DNA of 39,725 nucleotides from Candidatus Gastranaerophilales bacterium (GCA_944322545.1 CALUPF010000012.1:1-39725), one strand, 5' to 3'. Counted from the first letter of the stretch, positions 17,085-25,405 are shown. Notes: a model not told the origin generated them from the sequence alone. Translations and numbers: made by a program.

Positions 17085-17885
17085 ATGACAATAGATGCAG
17101 CGCAAGTATTAGATCAAATAAAAGAAATTCCGGCAATGCCGAATGTTATAGTTAAAGCTTTAGGTGTCATAAAAGACGACCAGTCTGGCACAAAAGAATT
17201 GTCTGAGATCATGTCTTATGATCAGGCTTTGACTTCTCAAGTTTTGAAATTGGTTAATTCTGCTTATTATGGATTTGCTCAAGAGATAACATCTGTAAAT
17301 AAAGCATTAGCCCTTTTAGGAATGACTCAAACAAGAAACATAATTATTGCAGTTGCAATGAAGCCGATGCTTACATCTCAAGGTGGAAGAGATATGTGGA
17401 AACATTCTTTGAGATGCGGCGTAGCTTGTGAGTTATTAGCAGAACGCACTGGTGTTGTTGACGCTGGTGATGCTTTTACAATTGGTTTTTTGCATGACAT
17501 AGGGAAAATTCTTCTTAACATTATTGATACAATGACATATCAAAAAGTTAGAACTATGGTTAAAAATGGCACTGATATTATAGAAGCAGAAAACGAAATG
17601 TTTGAAACTAATCATGCTGATTTAGGCTTTTTGCTTGCTAAAAAATGGAAGCTTTCTGTTTTACTAGCAAATTGTATTAAATATCACCATGATCCAATGT
17701 CTTCTTCTATGCCTCAGGTTAGTACTCTTGCTTATGTTGCTAATAAAATTTCGCATGATGAACCTGATTTAATAGATGAGGCGGTTGTAAAAGAACAATT
17801 AGGTCTAGATATTTCAGATGTTATGCAGTGTCGTGACGATGTTATCGAAAGAAGTAATGTTCTATTTTCAACATTAAATGCTTAA
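17085..17885 (+). CDS. HDOD-domain signalling protein
   Basis: 266-aa protein made almost entirely of one HDOD domain, an HD-related fold found in bacterial signalling proteins and usually lacking hydrolase activity. Family features are IKEIPAMPNVIVKALGVI at the start, SAYYGFAQEITSVNKALALLGMTQTRNII near residue 60, and FLHDIGKILLN near residue 140. The HD pair is therefore retained here, and KYHHDP near 200 is a second conserved block. There is no attached receiver, GGDEF or EAL domain. It follows ftsX by 4 nt with AGGTAT upstream. The role is unknown; links to motility, cyclic-di-GMP or division are only possibilities. Confidence 0.85.
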   Translation: MTIDAAQVLDQIKEIPAMPNVIVKALGVIKDDQSGTKELSEIMSYDQALTSQVLKLVNSAYYGFAQEITSVNKALALLGMTQTRNIIIAVAMKPMLTSQGGRDMWKHSLRCGVACELLAERTGVVDAGDAFTIGFLHDIGKILLNIIDTMTYQKVRTMVKNGTDIIEAENEMFETNHADLGFLLAKKWKLSVLLANCIKYHHDPMSSSMPQVSTLAYVANKISHDEPDLIDEAVVKEQLGLDISDVMQCRDDVIERSNVLFSTLNA

Positions 17886-17914
17886 AGTTAACTGATTTTA
17901 AGATTGGATAGATT

Positions 17915-18460
17915 ATGAAAAAAAATCAATTATTAAAAGCTTTTTCTTTGCCGGAGATTCTTTTAGCTTTGACGATTATTGGTGTTATTTCTGCTATAAC
18001 AGTACCAACATTGAAAGATTATTCTGATGAGATGACGGTTGTTTCTCAGGTGAAAAAAGCTTATAGTGATATGGCTGCGGCAACTGCGGCCGTTGAAACA
18101 AAGTATGGTGACCTTCAGTTTTGGCCTTGGAGTGACAAAGCTTCAATGATGGATAAATACGGCACGCAATTAATGTTTAATGAATCAGGTGGTACATCAA
18201 GAACTACTCAAAATGGATTTACTTGGTCAATTTCTGATGGCAAGGATGATGTAGGCGTTCAATACACTGTTGGAGGTGTTGCTGTTGTTGATATTAACAA
18301 CAGTATAAATCCACCTAATAAAGCAGGGGTAGATCTTTTCGCTTTCAGAATCAATAAAGACGGAGTTGTTCCATTTGGTTCACCATCTGCGATTTCAGGA
18401 ACTGATTTTGACGATACATACAGTGTTATAAATACAGGAAAAGTTCCTTCTTTTCATTAA
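17915..18460 (+). CDS. Type IV pilin-like/pseudopilin protein, Ala at the cleavage site
   Basis: 181-aa secreted protein with a class III (prepilin) signal. A short basic leader MKKNQLLKA is followed by FSLPEILLALTIIGVISAIT, in which F10 would be the methylated +1 residue and E14 the conserved Glu5. The residue before the cut is Ala, not the usual Gly. The C-terminal half carries a block shared with the next gene: VVDINNSINPPNKAGVDLF, then INKDGVVPFG. It has no cysteines. It lies 29 nt behind the HDOD gene. It is probably a minor pilin or type II secretion-type pseudopilin, but no assembly ATPase, platform protein or prepilin peptidase is in the window. Confidence 0.8.
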   Translation: MKKNQLLKAFSLPEILLALTIIGVISAITVPTLKDYSDEMTVVSQVKKAYSDMAAATAAVETKYGDLQFWPWSDKASMMDKYGTQLMFNESGGTSRTTQNGFTWSISDGKDDVGVQYTVGGVAVVDINNSINPPNKAGVDLFAFRINKDGVVPFGSPSAISGTDFDDTYSVINTGKVPSFH

Positions 18461-18481
18461 CGATTATAAAAAGGGTTAAAT

Positions 18482-19144
18482 ATGCATAAATCTAATTCCA
18501 AATTTAAATTAGGATTTACTCTTGCTGAAGTGCTAGTTACTTTAATGATAATTGGTGTAGTTGCATCAATGACTATTCCTGGATTGAAAAAAACGGCTGA
18601 AGAACAGTCTTATGTAACTGGTGCACAAAAAGCTTATTCTACGCTTACTTCTGCAACAAAAATGGTAAAGTTAAAAAACGGACATATAGTTACTTGGCCA
18701 TTAAAAAAGAAAGAATCTATTTTGAATTTGTATAAGTCGCAGATGAATGTGACAGAAATGCCTAATATCGCATCAACTAAATATGCTATGTCTTATTTAA
18801 ATAATAATAGCTATGCTCCTGCTGATATTTTTAACAATACATCAACTTTTTATACTGCAGATGGTATGTTGTGGTATATAGTTTCTTCTGATGAAAAGTG
18901 TTCAACAGGTAAAGATTCATCACTTTTTAGTGATGCTTGTCTTTCTATATTAGTAGATATTAATGGACCTAAAAAACCAAATGTTATTGGGGTTGATATA
19001 TTTGCCTTCTATATAACTAAAGAAGCTGTTATACCTTTTGGAACAAGTCCTAAAGGAGAACAGGATTTATCAACTTGTAGCAATAGTTCGACAGGATTTG
19101 CTTGTACAACTAAAATTCTTTCTGATGGAAAAATTAGTTGGTAG
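18482..19144 (+). CDS. Type IV pilin-like/pseudopilin protein (second paralog)
   Basis: 220-aa protein with a canonical prepilin signal, KLG^FTLAEVLVTLMIIGVVASMT, where the cut follows Gly11 and Glu16 is the conserved +5 Glu. Its C-terminal signature SILVDINGPKKPNVIGVDIF, then YITKEAVIPFG, matches the upstream paralog. A tail of about 35 residues and four cysteines (two before and two after the signature) are extra and could form disulfides outside the cell. It is 21 nt downstream of the first paralog and ends the long plus-strand run before a strong terminator. This type of small pseudopilin is common in gut Melainabacteria as far as I recall. Confidence 0.82.
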   Translation: MHKSNSKFKLGFTLAEVLVTLMIIGVVASMTIPGLKKTAEEQSYVTGAQKAYSTLTSATKMVKLKNGHIVTWPLKKKESILNLYKSQMNVTEMPNIASTKYAMSYLNNNSYAPADIFNNTSTFYTADGMLWYIVSSDEKCSTGKDSSLFSDACLSILVDINGPKKPNVIGVDIFAFYITKEAVIPFGTSPKGEQDLSTCSNSSTGFACTTKILSDGKISW

Positions 19145-19163
19145 TGTGACTTAATTTTGATAA

Positions 19164-19199
19164 AGAAAAAACGCTCTGATAATTCAGAGCGTTTTTTCT
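19164..19199. terminator. Strong bidirectional intrinsic terminator
   Basis: Sixteen-bp perfect stem with TAAT loop: arms 19164-19179 and 19184-19199, core ACGCTCTGA/TCAGAGCGT, with A-run and T-run on both sides. It separates the pseudopilin operon from the convergent hypothetical gene. Confidence 0.92.
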
Positions 19200-19217
19200 T
19201 GTATCTTTTTTATTGCA

Positions 19218-19925
19218 TTAGTGTCTATCTGTCATAATAAACAAGCTGATTAGATCATTTAATGCTACAGCTTGTTTTTTGTAGTCTTGAACTTGTTTTT
19301 CAAGAGCTTTTATGTTGTTTTTATATTCTTGAATTGTTGCCATACAAGCTTTTGCAGAAGAAGTTAGACTATCTTGTCCTTGCTGAGCCTCTTTTAGTAC
19401 ACTATTCATTGAGATTCCTAGTGCTTCCATTGTTTGTCTTATTATTTGTGCACCTGTTTGTTTTGTTACACCTTGTGGTAGTTGCATAATAAGTCTTTTT
19501 AGTACTGCAACATTAGCTGGCATTGAATAATTTTTCTGTTGAGGTACTCCTTTTATTTGCGCAGATTGTGGAGTATTGAAAATATCATCCTTTTCAAACA
19601 TTTGCGAATTTGGTCTATCAAAATTAAGGCCATTAGCAAAAGTTTCTTCAAATTGAGTATCTTGATCATACTCAGATTCTGTATTCATTTCTTTATTTGG
19701 TTCTTCTTGAATATTATCTAATGTGAAATCACCAAAATTATCATCAAGATTTACATTATCACTAATTTCATTGCTATAAAATTCAGGACTGTTATTTTTA
19801 ATATCCTGAATTAGATTATTATCTTCAATGTTATCTGATATAGGTTGAATTTCTATTTCAGCTTGCTTTTTTAGTGCTTGTACAATCTTTTTGCCTACAC
19901 CGCTAGGAAGTTTATTTTCTGCCAT
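19218..19925 (-). CDS. Conserved-looking hypothetical protein with C-terminal coiled coil
   Basis: 235-aa soluble protein that I do not recognise with confidence. Three parts are visible. A basic N-terminal helix (residues 1-22) has LPSGVGKKIVQALKKQAE. An acidic, Asn/Asp/Glu-rich linker (about 23-125) is probably disordered. A well-formed helical C-terminus (about 135-235) begins LKRLIMQLPQGVTKQTGAQI and continues as a heptad-like coiled coil (IQEYKNNIKALEKQVQDYKK). No signal peptide or membrane segment is present. AAGG precedes the ATG. The architecture suggests a scaffolding or partner-binding protein; no function is assigned. Confidence 0.75.
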   Translation of the reverse strand: MAENKLPSGVGKKIVQALKKQAEIEIQPISDNIEDNNLIQDIKNNSPEFYSNEISDNVNLDDNFGDFTLDNIQEEPNKEMNTESEYDQDTQFEETFANGLNFDRPNSQMFEKDDIFNTPQSAQIKGVPQQKNYSMPANVAVLKRLIMQLPQGVTKQTGAQIIRQTMEALGISMNSVLKEAQQGQDSLTSSAKACMATIQEYKNNIKALEKQVQDYKKQAVALNDLISLFIMTDRH

Positions 19926-20058
19926 TTTGTATACCTTCTTTTTTTTTTCATGAAAATTATATAAAGAATATAACTTTTTTTCAAAATATGATTACAATAT
20001 ATTAAGTATACAAGCGTAACTTAATAAAAAATATTACACATCTTTCTTTATTCTTTGT

Positions 20059-21855
20059 TTATATTGACTTTAAAAATGCACCAAAAGTTTTTGAGTCATT
20101 TTGCGCACTTCTTTTTATAAATTCATTTGAAACTTTCATTTTATCAACATTTTGTTTTGCTTCTGGTTGTTTTTTGTTCTTTTCACAAAGCTTTGTAATG
20201 ATGATATTAAGTTCCGTGATACCTATACCAAGAACTATTCCTGAATATAAGTAACCAGCTAGTTGTTGATAATTTTTAACTTTAATTTGTTCAAGAGCTT
20301 TTTGCGCTATAGGATTTGCTTTTTGTTCTTTTAATGCTTTTATTAGCTTTTTGAACGGTAGAACATTTCCTGCTTCATCTTTTATATTGATACCTAGCTT
20401 TTTAAGTGCAGGGTAAAGAATTTCTTCATGAGATTTTTCTGTTGCTGTTAATATATAACTGTTTTTGATTTTATTCCAGAAACCTTTTTGGGCTTGTTCT
20501 GTTGGTTTTATGTAGTTTAGAGTGTCTTTATTAAATAATTTTGCAACAATTTTAGAAACGAATCCTCCAAGAATCAACCAGTTGGCAAATCCCAAAGTAT
20601 CTTTAATTGTTGATTCTCTCATTTCGTTTTTATCTCTAACCGCAAATAATCGGCTCATTATTGTCATTCCATATATGAATTTAAATTGATCCATAGTTGG
20701 AACAAGACCTTTATACTGAAGAGCTGATCCAATTTCTTTTAATGCTTTTTTAAATGTAGATTTTTTATATAATTCTAATGGGTTTTTTAGTATAGTTGCT
20801 ATCATTGCAGAGCCGAGAGCAACGCCCAAGACGGTTCTTTCGATTTTGAATTTAGTAGATTTATCTGGTTCTCTGCCTTCTACGCCAACAAATCCATCAG
20901 AGCCAGTACGCTTTTTAGTCAAATAACGGTTGATAGGTTGAGTTGACATTCCAATAATAACTGGTACGGCTAGACCTGCTGCTGCTGTATATTTTTTCAA
21001 GCCTTTTATTTTACTTATAAATTCAGCATCAGAAAGAATTGCTTCTGTTTTTCCTTTTTGTGATTTTTTTAGATCTGCTTTGAATTTGTCTAAAAAGGCT
21101 CTTCTCACAGAGAATCCATTGTTAATATGGTTTTCTAGTGTATCTTCTATTGTTCTACCTTTAGAGTCAGTTAGTCTAACAGATTCTGCAGCACCTTTTT
21201 CTCCGATAATCAAAGCTTTAAGTTCTTGAAGAATTGATTTTGGTGTTTTATATTCATTTGTTTCTACGGATGATAGAAGTTTTGCTGCACTTTTTGCTGT
21301 TTCGTCTTTCATTTGTGTATAGGCAATTTTTGCTGCAGCTTCAGGATTTTCTTTTACAAGTTCTTTGTATTCTGGTGTTGTTGTATTCAAAAATTTCATG
21401 TTTTTGAACATTTCGTAAAAATATTTTTCACCATTTATAGTGTTTTCTGCTTTGTTTGCATTTATAAAATCACTAAATACATCAATTGCTTTGTCATCTG
21501 TGAACAAGAAATGAGTTTTTACGCCGTTTGCTTTATTAAAAGCATATGATACTAGCCATCCAGCTCCAAGTCCAATAACACCTGCCAAGCCATGGTTTAA
21601 AGTTCCTGCAGTTTCTCTTACTCCTGTTTCAAATCCAGCATCAAAACCTCTTGTTGAATCTATTGCTGTTCTTGGGAGTACCATAGAAACAAGATCTAAA
21701 AAGCAAGCACCAATAGCAGGGTTGGCATTTAAAGAGTTCAATGCTGTTGTTGCTAATGCATTACCGAAATTAGGATTTTGATTTTTTATAGTTTGATTGT
21801 TTTTTTTAGGTTGTAATGTTTGTGCTTGTGTAACGTTATTAAATCGAGAAATCAT
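20059..21855 (-). CDS. Uncharacterised multi-pass membrane protein (tandem paralog A)
   Basis: 598-aa protein of no family I can name. After a polar N-terminus with NPNFGNAL (residues 27-34) comes MVLPRTAIDSTRGFDAGFET (about 58-77). Hydrophobic segments follow near residues 88-105, 291-305, 340-355, 425-445 and 545-570. Between them are Lys-rich soluble stretches. Shared with the upstream gene are LPRT-x-x-D...GF, a second segment INRYLTKKRTGSDG, and PTMDQFKFIYGMTIMSRLFA followed by NEMRES. AGGT precedes the ATG, and only 16 nt separate it from paralog B, so the two are one operon and possibly one complex. There is no classical signal peptide and no catalytic motif that I can identify. Confidence 0.75.
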   Translation of the reverse strand: MISRFNNVTQAQTLQPKKNNQTIKNQNPNFGNALATTALNSLNANPAIGACFLDLVSMVLPRTAIDSTRGFDAGFETGVRETAGTLNHGLAGVIGLGAGWLVSYAFNKANGVKTHFLFTDDKAIDVFSDFINANKAENTINGEKYFYEMFKNMKFLNTTTPEYKELVKENPEAAAKIAYTQMKDETAKSAAKLLSSVETNEYKTPKSILQELKALIIGEKGAAESVRLTDSKGRTIEDTLENHINNGFSVRRAFLDKFKADLKKSQKGKTEAILSDAEFISKIKGLKKYTAAAGLAVPVIIGMSTQPINRYLTKKRTGSDGFVGVEGREPDKSTKFKIERTVLGVALGSAMIATILKNPLELYKKSTFKKALKEIGSALQYKGLVPTMDQFKFIYGMTIMSRLFAVRDKNEMRESTIKDTLGFANWLILGGFVSKIVAKLFNKDTLNYIKPTEQAQKGFWNKIKNSYILTATEKSHEEILYPALKKLGINIKDEAGNVLPFKKLIKALKEQKANPIAQKALEQIKVKNYQQLAGYLYSGIVLGIGITELNIIITKLCEKNKKQPEAKQNVDKMKVSNEFIKRSAQNDSKTFGAFLKSI

Positions 21856-21871
21856 ATTTTTACCTGTTTAT

Positions 21872-23563
21872 TTATTTCATGCTTTCCATCATCATACCAA
21901 ACGCTTGAAAAGTTTTTTTGTTGCTAGCTTGCATTAAAGATGGATAGGTGTGGAAACTATTATATTTTTGTTTTAATTCTTCTTGGACTTTGCGTTCGGT
22001 TTGTTTTCTAACATACCAAGGAACTAACATTCCTAGTATCAACATTGAGAATCCAAGAGAACTTCCTTCGCATATGTATCTTAAAATTTTTGCTTTTTTA
22101 GATACTTTAGCCGCTTCAGCAAATGTTTTAAGCTCTGTTCCGTTTGCCCAGTGTGCTAATTTTTTGCCAAAATCAGTTATTCTATTTTTTGAATTTTTTG
22201 GAATATCCTTAGTATAATTCAAAAGTGATTCACCTGTACCTTTTTGCAAGAAAAATCCTACACCTTTCGCAACATAATCACCAAGAAAATACAAACTAGC
22301 AAATGTTGCAATGTCTCTCCAGGTTACTTCTTTCAACTCATTTGGGTCTTCTGATGCAAGCATTCTACTAGCAAATGTAGAAGTTGCAATCCAACGGCAT
22401 TGATCCATTGTTGGCATGTTCTTTGTGAATTGAAGACCTTTTAATATGTTTTTTATGCTTGATTTATCTTTTAGTGAAAGTGCTGCAACGCCTACCATTA
22501 AGCCCGCTGCACCAATTTTATGCAACCAAAATTTTGTTTTTTCGGTTTGCGTCAATTCTTTTTTCTTTTTGTTGACACCAAAATCTTTATAAATAGGAGC
22601 ACCCTCTTGACCAGATGTTTTTCTTGTAATCCATCTGTTGATAGATTGCATAGATGCAGCAAGTGGGATTGTAATTGCCAAACCAATAAAGCTTTTTTTG
22701 TTTATAAATCTTTTGGATTCTTTTGCGTAATTTTTTAATTCTTTGCCTAATGTCTCTGTATATTGTTTTAATATTTCTGCTTTTGGTGTTTGTTTTGAGA
22801 TGTTTCCTGTTTTGATTTCTTTTTGGAAATTTTTTATAACACCACGTTTTTTGTCTAGGAAATCTTTTCCCAGATCCATTGCATCTCTAAGAAGTGTGTT
22901 TAAATCGGCATGGTAGATTTTATCACCAATTTTTATGTGTTTAGATGCACCTGTCATTTCGAGAACTTTTTTCTCTAATTTATTTATAGCAGCTAACTTG
23001 TCTTTTTTAGTTGCCATTTTATTTGCCATTGTTTTGGCAAATTCCATTCTTTCTGTTTCCAGGCTAAAGCCTTCTATGACATGTCCTAGTTGTTCTTTTT
23101 GTTTTTTAGGATCTAGTGGGATCCAAGTACTACCATTTAATACACTGATATCTTTTAAAAGTTTGTTAGTAAAGCTTCTTGAACCACCTTTTGCATCAAA
23201 AAAATGCTGACCTAAAGTGTTAATAGCGTCTTCATTTGCCCATTTTGAAGCCATTCCCTTATCTTTTGGATTTAGAAGTTCAAGGACCTTTGCTACTCCA
23301 TAGACAATAAATCCTGGAATTAAGCAGTTAACAATAAGACCAGATGATTCACGTCTGAATGTTTCAGCAGCAGCAAATCCATTAGTTTTTGCGTCTACAT
23401 ATGTTCTTGGCAAAATGGCAGTAGCCAAGTCAATTATTGATACATTTATAATTTCTGGAGGAATCCCCTTAAATGTAGCATTTGCTTTGCCATCTTTGTT
23501 TTGATTGATGACTGCTTTTCTATTATAAACTTCCGATTTATGTATACTTACTTGATTAATCAT
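21872..23563 (-). CDS. Uncharacterised multi-pass membrane protein (tandem paralog B)
   Basis: 563-aa paralog of the downstream gene with the same order of parts. A polar N-terminus contains NATFKGIPPE (28-37). LATAILPRTYVDAKTNGFAA lies at 46-65, and a conserved Arg-Arg-Glu follows at 70-72. Hydrophobic segments are near 76-93, 290-305, 350-365, 425-445 and 510-530. INRWITRKTSGQEG and NMPTMDQCRWIATSTFASRM match the INRYLTKKRTG and PTMDQ blocks of paralog A. The C-terminal residues TFQAFGMMMESM resemble the paralog's TFGAFLKSI. It is the first gene of the minus-strand pair, downstream of a long non-coding region with nested inverted repeats. The ribosome site is weak. The function is unknown. 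Confidence 0.75.
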   Translation of the reverse strand: MINQVSIHKSEVYNRKAVINQNKDGKANATFKGIPPEIINVSIIDLATAILPRTYVDAKTNGFAAAETFRRESSGLIVNCLIPGFIVYGVAKVLELLNPKDKGMASKWANEDAINTLGQHFFDAKGGSRSFTNKLLKDISVLNGSTWIPLDPKKQKEQLGHVIEGFSLETERMEFAKTMANKMATKKDKLAAINKLEKKVLEMTGASKHIKIGDKIYHADLNTLLRDAMDLGKDFLDKKRGVIKNFQKEIKTGNISKQTPKAEILKQYTETLGKELKNYAKESKRFINKKSFIGLAITIPLAASMQSINRWITRKTSGQEGAPIYKDFGVNKKKKELTQTEKTKFWLHKIGAAGLMVGVAALSLKDKSSIKNILKGLQFTKNMPTMDQCRWIATSTFASRMLASEDPNELKEVTWRDIATFASLYFLGDYVAKGVGFFLQKGTGESLLNYTKDIPKNSKNRITDFGKKLAHWANGTELKTFAEAAKVSKKAKILRYICEGSSLGFSMLILGMLVPWYVRKQTERKVQEELKQKYNSFHTYPSLMQASNKKTFQAFGMMMESMK

Positions 23564-23921
23564 ATTTTTAACTAGTGTAATGTCTTTACTCAGGTGATAC
23601 TGTTTCCTTATGATAAAAAAGACCTACAACAATTACAAATCAGCTGAAAAAAAAAATTGCTAGTGTTTTTTGTTAAAAATTTTTAAAGTTTTACACTTAA
23701 TCTGATTTTTTATTTAAAAATGCAAATAAATAAAAATTAGAGGTCTTTTTTCTGCATTTTGTATAAAAAACAGCTTATATTTTTTGTTTAAACTCATGTT
23801 TACAAAACTTAATTATAATTTGGGTATACATTTCTTTACAAATCTGAACTAATCATTAAAGTTTTATTGAAGGTTAATCGATATTTAGGTTAGAAAAGTT
23901 AAATCAGGGGTATCAAGCAAA
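23564..23921. other. Non-coding divergent intergenic region with nested inverted repeats
   Basis: 358 nt between divergent hypothetical genes with no credible ORF. It holds four nested complementary pairs: 23615-23625 with 23741-23751 (AAAAAAGACCT/AGGTCTTTTTT), 23637-23643 with 23702-23708 (AAATCAG/CTGATTT), 23662-23666 with 23693-23697, and the palindrome 23673-23686. The outer arm carries a T-run on either strand. A consensus TATAAT at 23814-23819 lacks a convincing -35. It may be a structured RNA, a long leader or a terminator pair. Confidence 0.45.
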
Positions 23922-24185
23922 ATGGCAGATGGCAATAATATGTTGAATAAACCTTTTGGGTTAAATATAAAAGTACCAACAAGAACTATCAAGCAAACTC
24001 AAGAGACTGCTCAAAATACAGTAAATGGTTTATGGCAGCCTTTATTTAACTTTATTGATGAAAATCAAGCTGTTTTTAAAGGGGATATAGCTAAAGAAAT
24101 AGAAAAATATAATCTTATGAGCTACAACGTTGGAGCGGCCTTAAGAAAAGGTAATACTAATGGTGGCTTTGATGTGAAAGGTTAG
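23922..24185 (+). CDS. Small hypothetical protein
   Basis: 87-aa hydrophilic protein that I do not recognise. The N-terminus MADGNNMLNKPFGLNIKVPT is followed by a Thr/Gln-rich helix (TIKQTQETAQNTVNG) and a short amphipathic region (LWQPLFNFIDENQAVFKGDI). It ends in a Gly/Asn-rich tail. No signal peptide, membrane helix or cysteine is present. AGGGG lies 11 nt before the ATG. Codon use matches the neighbours, supporting a real gene. It is divergent from the paralogous membrane-protein operon and ends one base from the convergent alr stop. Confidence 0.6.
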   Translation: MADGNNMLNKPFGLNIKVPTRTIKQTQETAQNTVNGLWQPLFNFIDENQAVFKGDIAKEIEKYNLMSYNVGAALRKGNTNGGFDVKG

Positions 24186-24186
24186 T

Positions 24187-25317
24187 TTACCTAGTGTAAA
24201 CTCTTGGTAAGCGGACTCTAAGAGCACAAGTTAGTTCATAGTGGATTGTGCCTATTATATTTGCCCATTCATCAATACCTATGAAGTTCCCATTATCTTC
24301 ACCAAGAAGAGTTATTATATCGCCTTCTTTTGCTTTAACATCACTGATATCAAACATCATTTGATCCATTGTGATATTGCCTATTTGTTTAACTTTTTTT
24401 CCATTAATCATTCCGTATATTTTGTTTGATAATTTTCTTGAAACTCCGTCTGCATAACCCATTGGGATTGTTGCAATTTTTGTTGGTTTCGTTGTTTCAA
24501 AAGTGTGAGAGTAGCTAACACCTTCATTTGGCTCTGCTGTGTGTATGTTGGTTATTCTTCCTTTTAAAGAGATTGCTTGTTTGATGTTAGGAGGTGTTGT
24601 GTTAAGTGTTAAATCTGGTTGTAATCCATAAATTCCAATTCCAACACGAGCCATATTGTAGTCAAAATCTTTATAACAAACGACAGCAGCTGTATTACAA
24701 CAATGAATCAGCAAACCTTTTGTGTCGATTGAGTTAACTACCGAGTGGAATTTTTTATATTGATCCAATGCATATGATTCTGTTTCTGCTGTTGCAAAGT
24801 GTGTAAATATTCCTTCTAATTCAATGAAATCACAAGCTTGTACTTTTTTTATAAAATCTATTGCTTTATCTGGTCTTACTCCGATTCTGTTCATTCCTGT
24901 ATCAATTTTTACGTGCACTTTAGGTTTGATTTTTGTTTTTTGATAGGTTTGTTTACAAGCTTCAATGTGTTCATCAGAGAATATTGATACAGATATGTTA
25001 TTTGTTGCTGCCCAGTCAAAAGACCATACAGGAACAGCTCCTAAAACTAATATAGGTGCAGTGATTTTTGCTTCTCTAAGTTGTAGTCCCTCATCTATTG
25101 ATGAAACACCAAGAAAATCTACGCCAGAAGCTAATAATATTGGTGCTATCATTACTGCTCCATGTCCATATGCATCAGCCTTAACAACTGCAAAAAGTTT
25201 AGCATCTTTTTTTAAATATTTTTTGAATTCTAGTATGTTTTTTTCTATATAATCCAGATTAATTTCAACCCAAGCATCTCTGTGGGTGTTTAAATAAGAA
25301 CTTCTATTTAATCTCAC
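24187..25317 (-). CDS. alr: Alanine racemase
   Basis: PLP-dependent interconversion of L- and D-alanine, supplying D-Ala for peptidoglycan. The 376-aa sequence has AVVKADAYGHGA with the Schiff-base Lys46, IDTGMNRIGVRP near residue 137, the domain-joining ARVGIGIYGLQP near 222, and GVSYSHTF near 265, whose Tyr is the second catalytic base. IPMGYADGVSRKLSN is also family-typical. The start codon is GTG, with GAGT about 8 nt upstream. The gene is convergent with the small hypothetical gene, with a single base between their stops. Confidence 0.95.
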   Translation of the reverse strand: MRLNRSSYLNTHRDAWVEINLDYIEKNILEFKKYLKKDAKLFAVVKADAYGHGAVMIAPILLASGVDFLGVSSIDEGLQLREAKITAPILVLGAVPVWSFDWAATNNISVSIFSDEHIEACKQTYQKTKIKPKVHVKIDTGMNRIGVRPDKAIDFIKKVQACDFIELEGIFTHFATAETESYALDQYKKFHSVVNSIDTKGLLIHCCNTAAVVCYKDFDYNMARVGIGIYGLQPDLTLNTTPPNIKQAISLKGRITNIHTAEPNEGVSYSHTFETTKPTKIATIPMGYADGVSRKLSNKIYGMINGKKVKQIGNITMDQMMFDISDVKAKEGDIITLLGEDNGNFIGIDEWANIIGTIHYELTCALRVRLPRVYTR

Positions 25318-25405
25318 TTTAAACTCGTTTTCTTTTTAAAATTTTTACAAATATATTTTATATCAAAAGTTTTTAAATTTTTTAAAATTGTAGTAATATA
25401 TTGTT

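Noticed and set aside
23785..23819. Promoter candidate using TTGTTT and TATAAT before the small 87-aa gene
   Set aside because: The spacer would be 23 nt; no acceptable -35 was found for that TATAAT.
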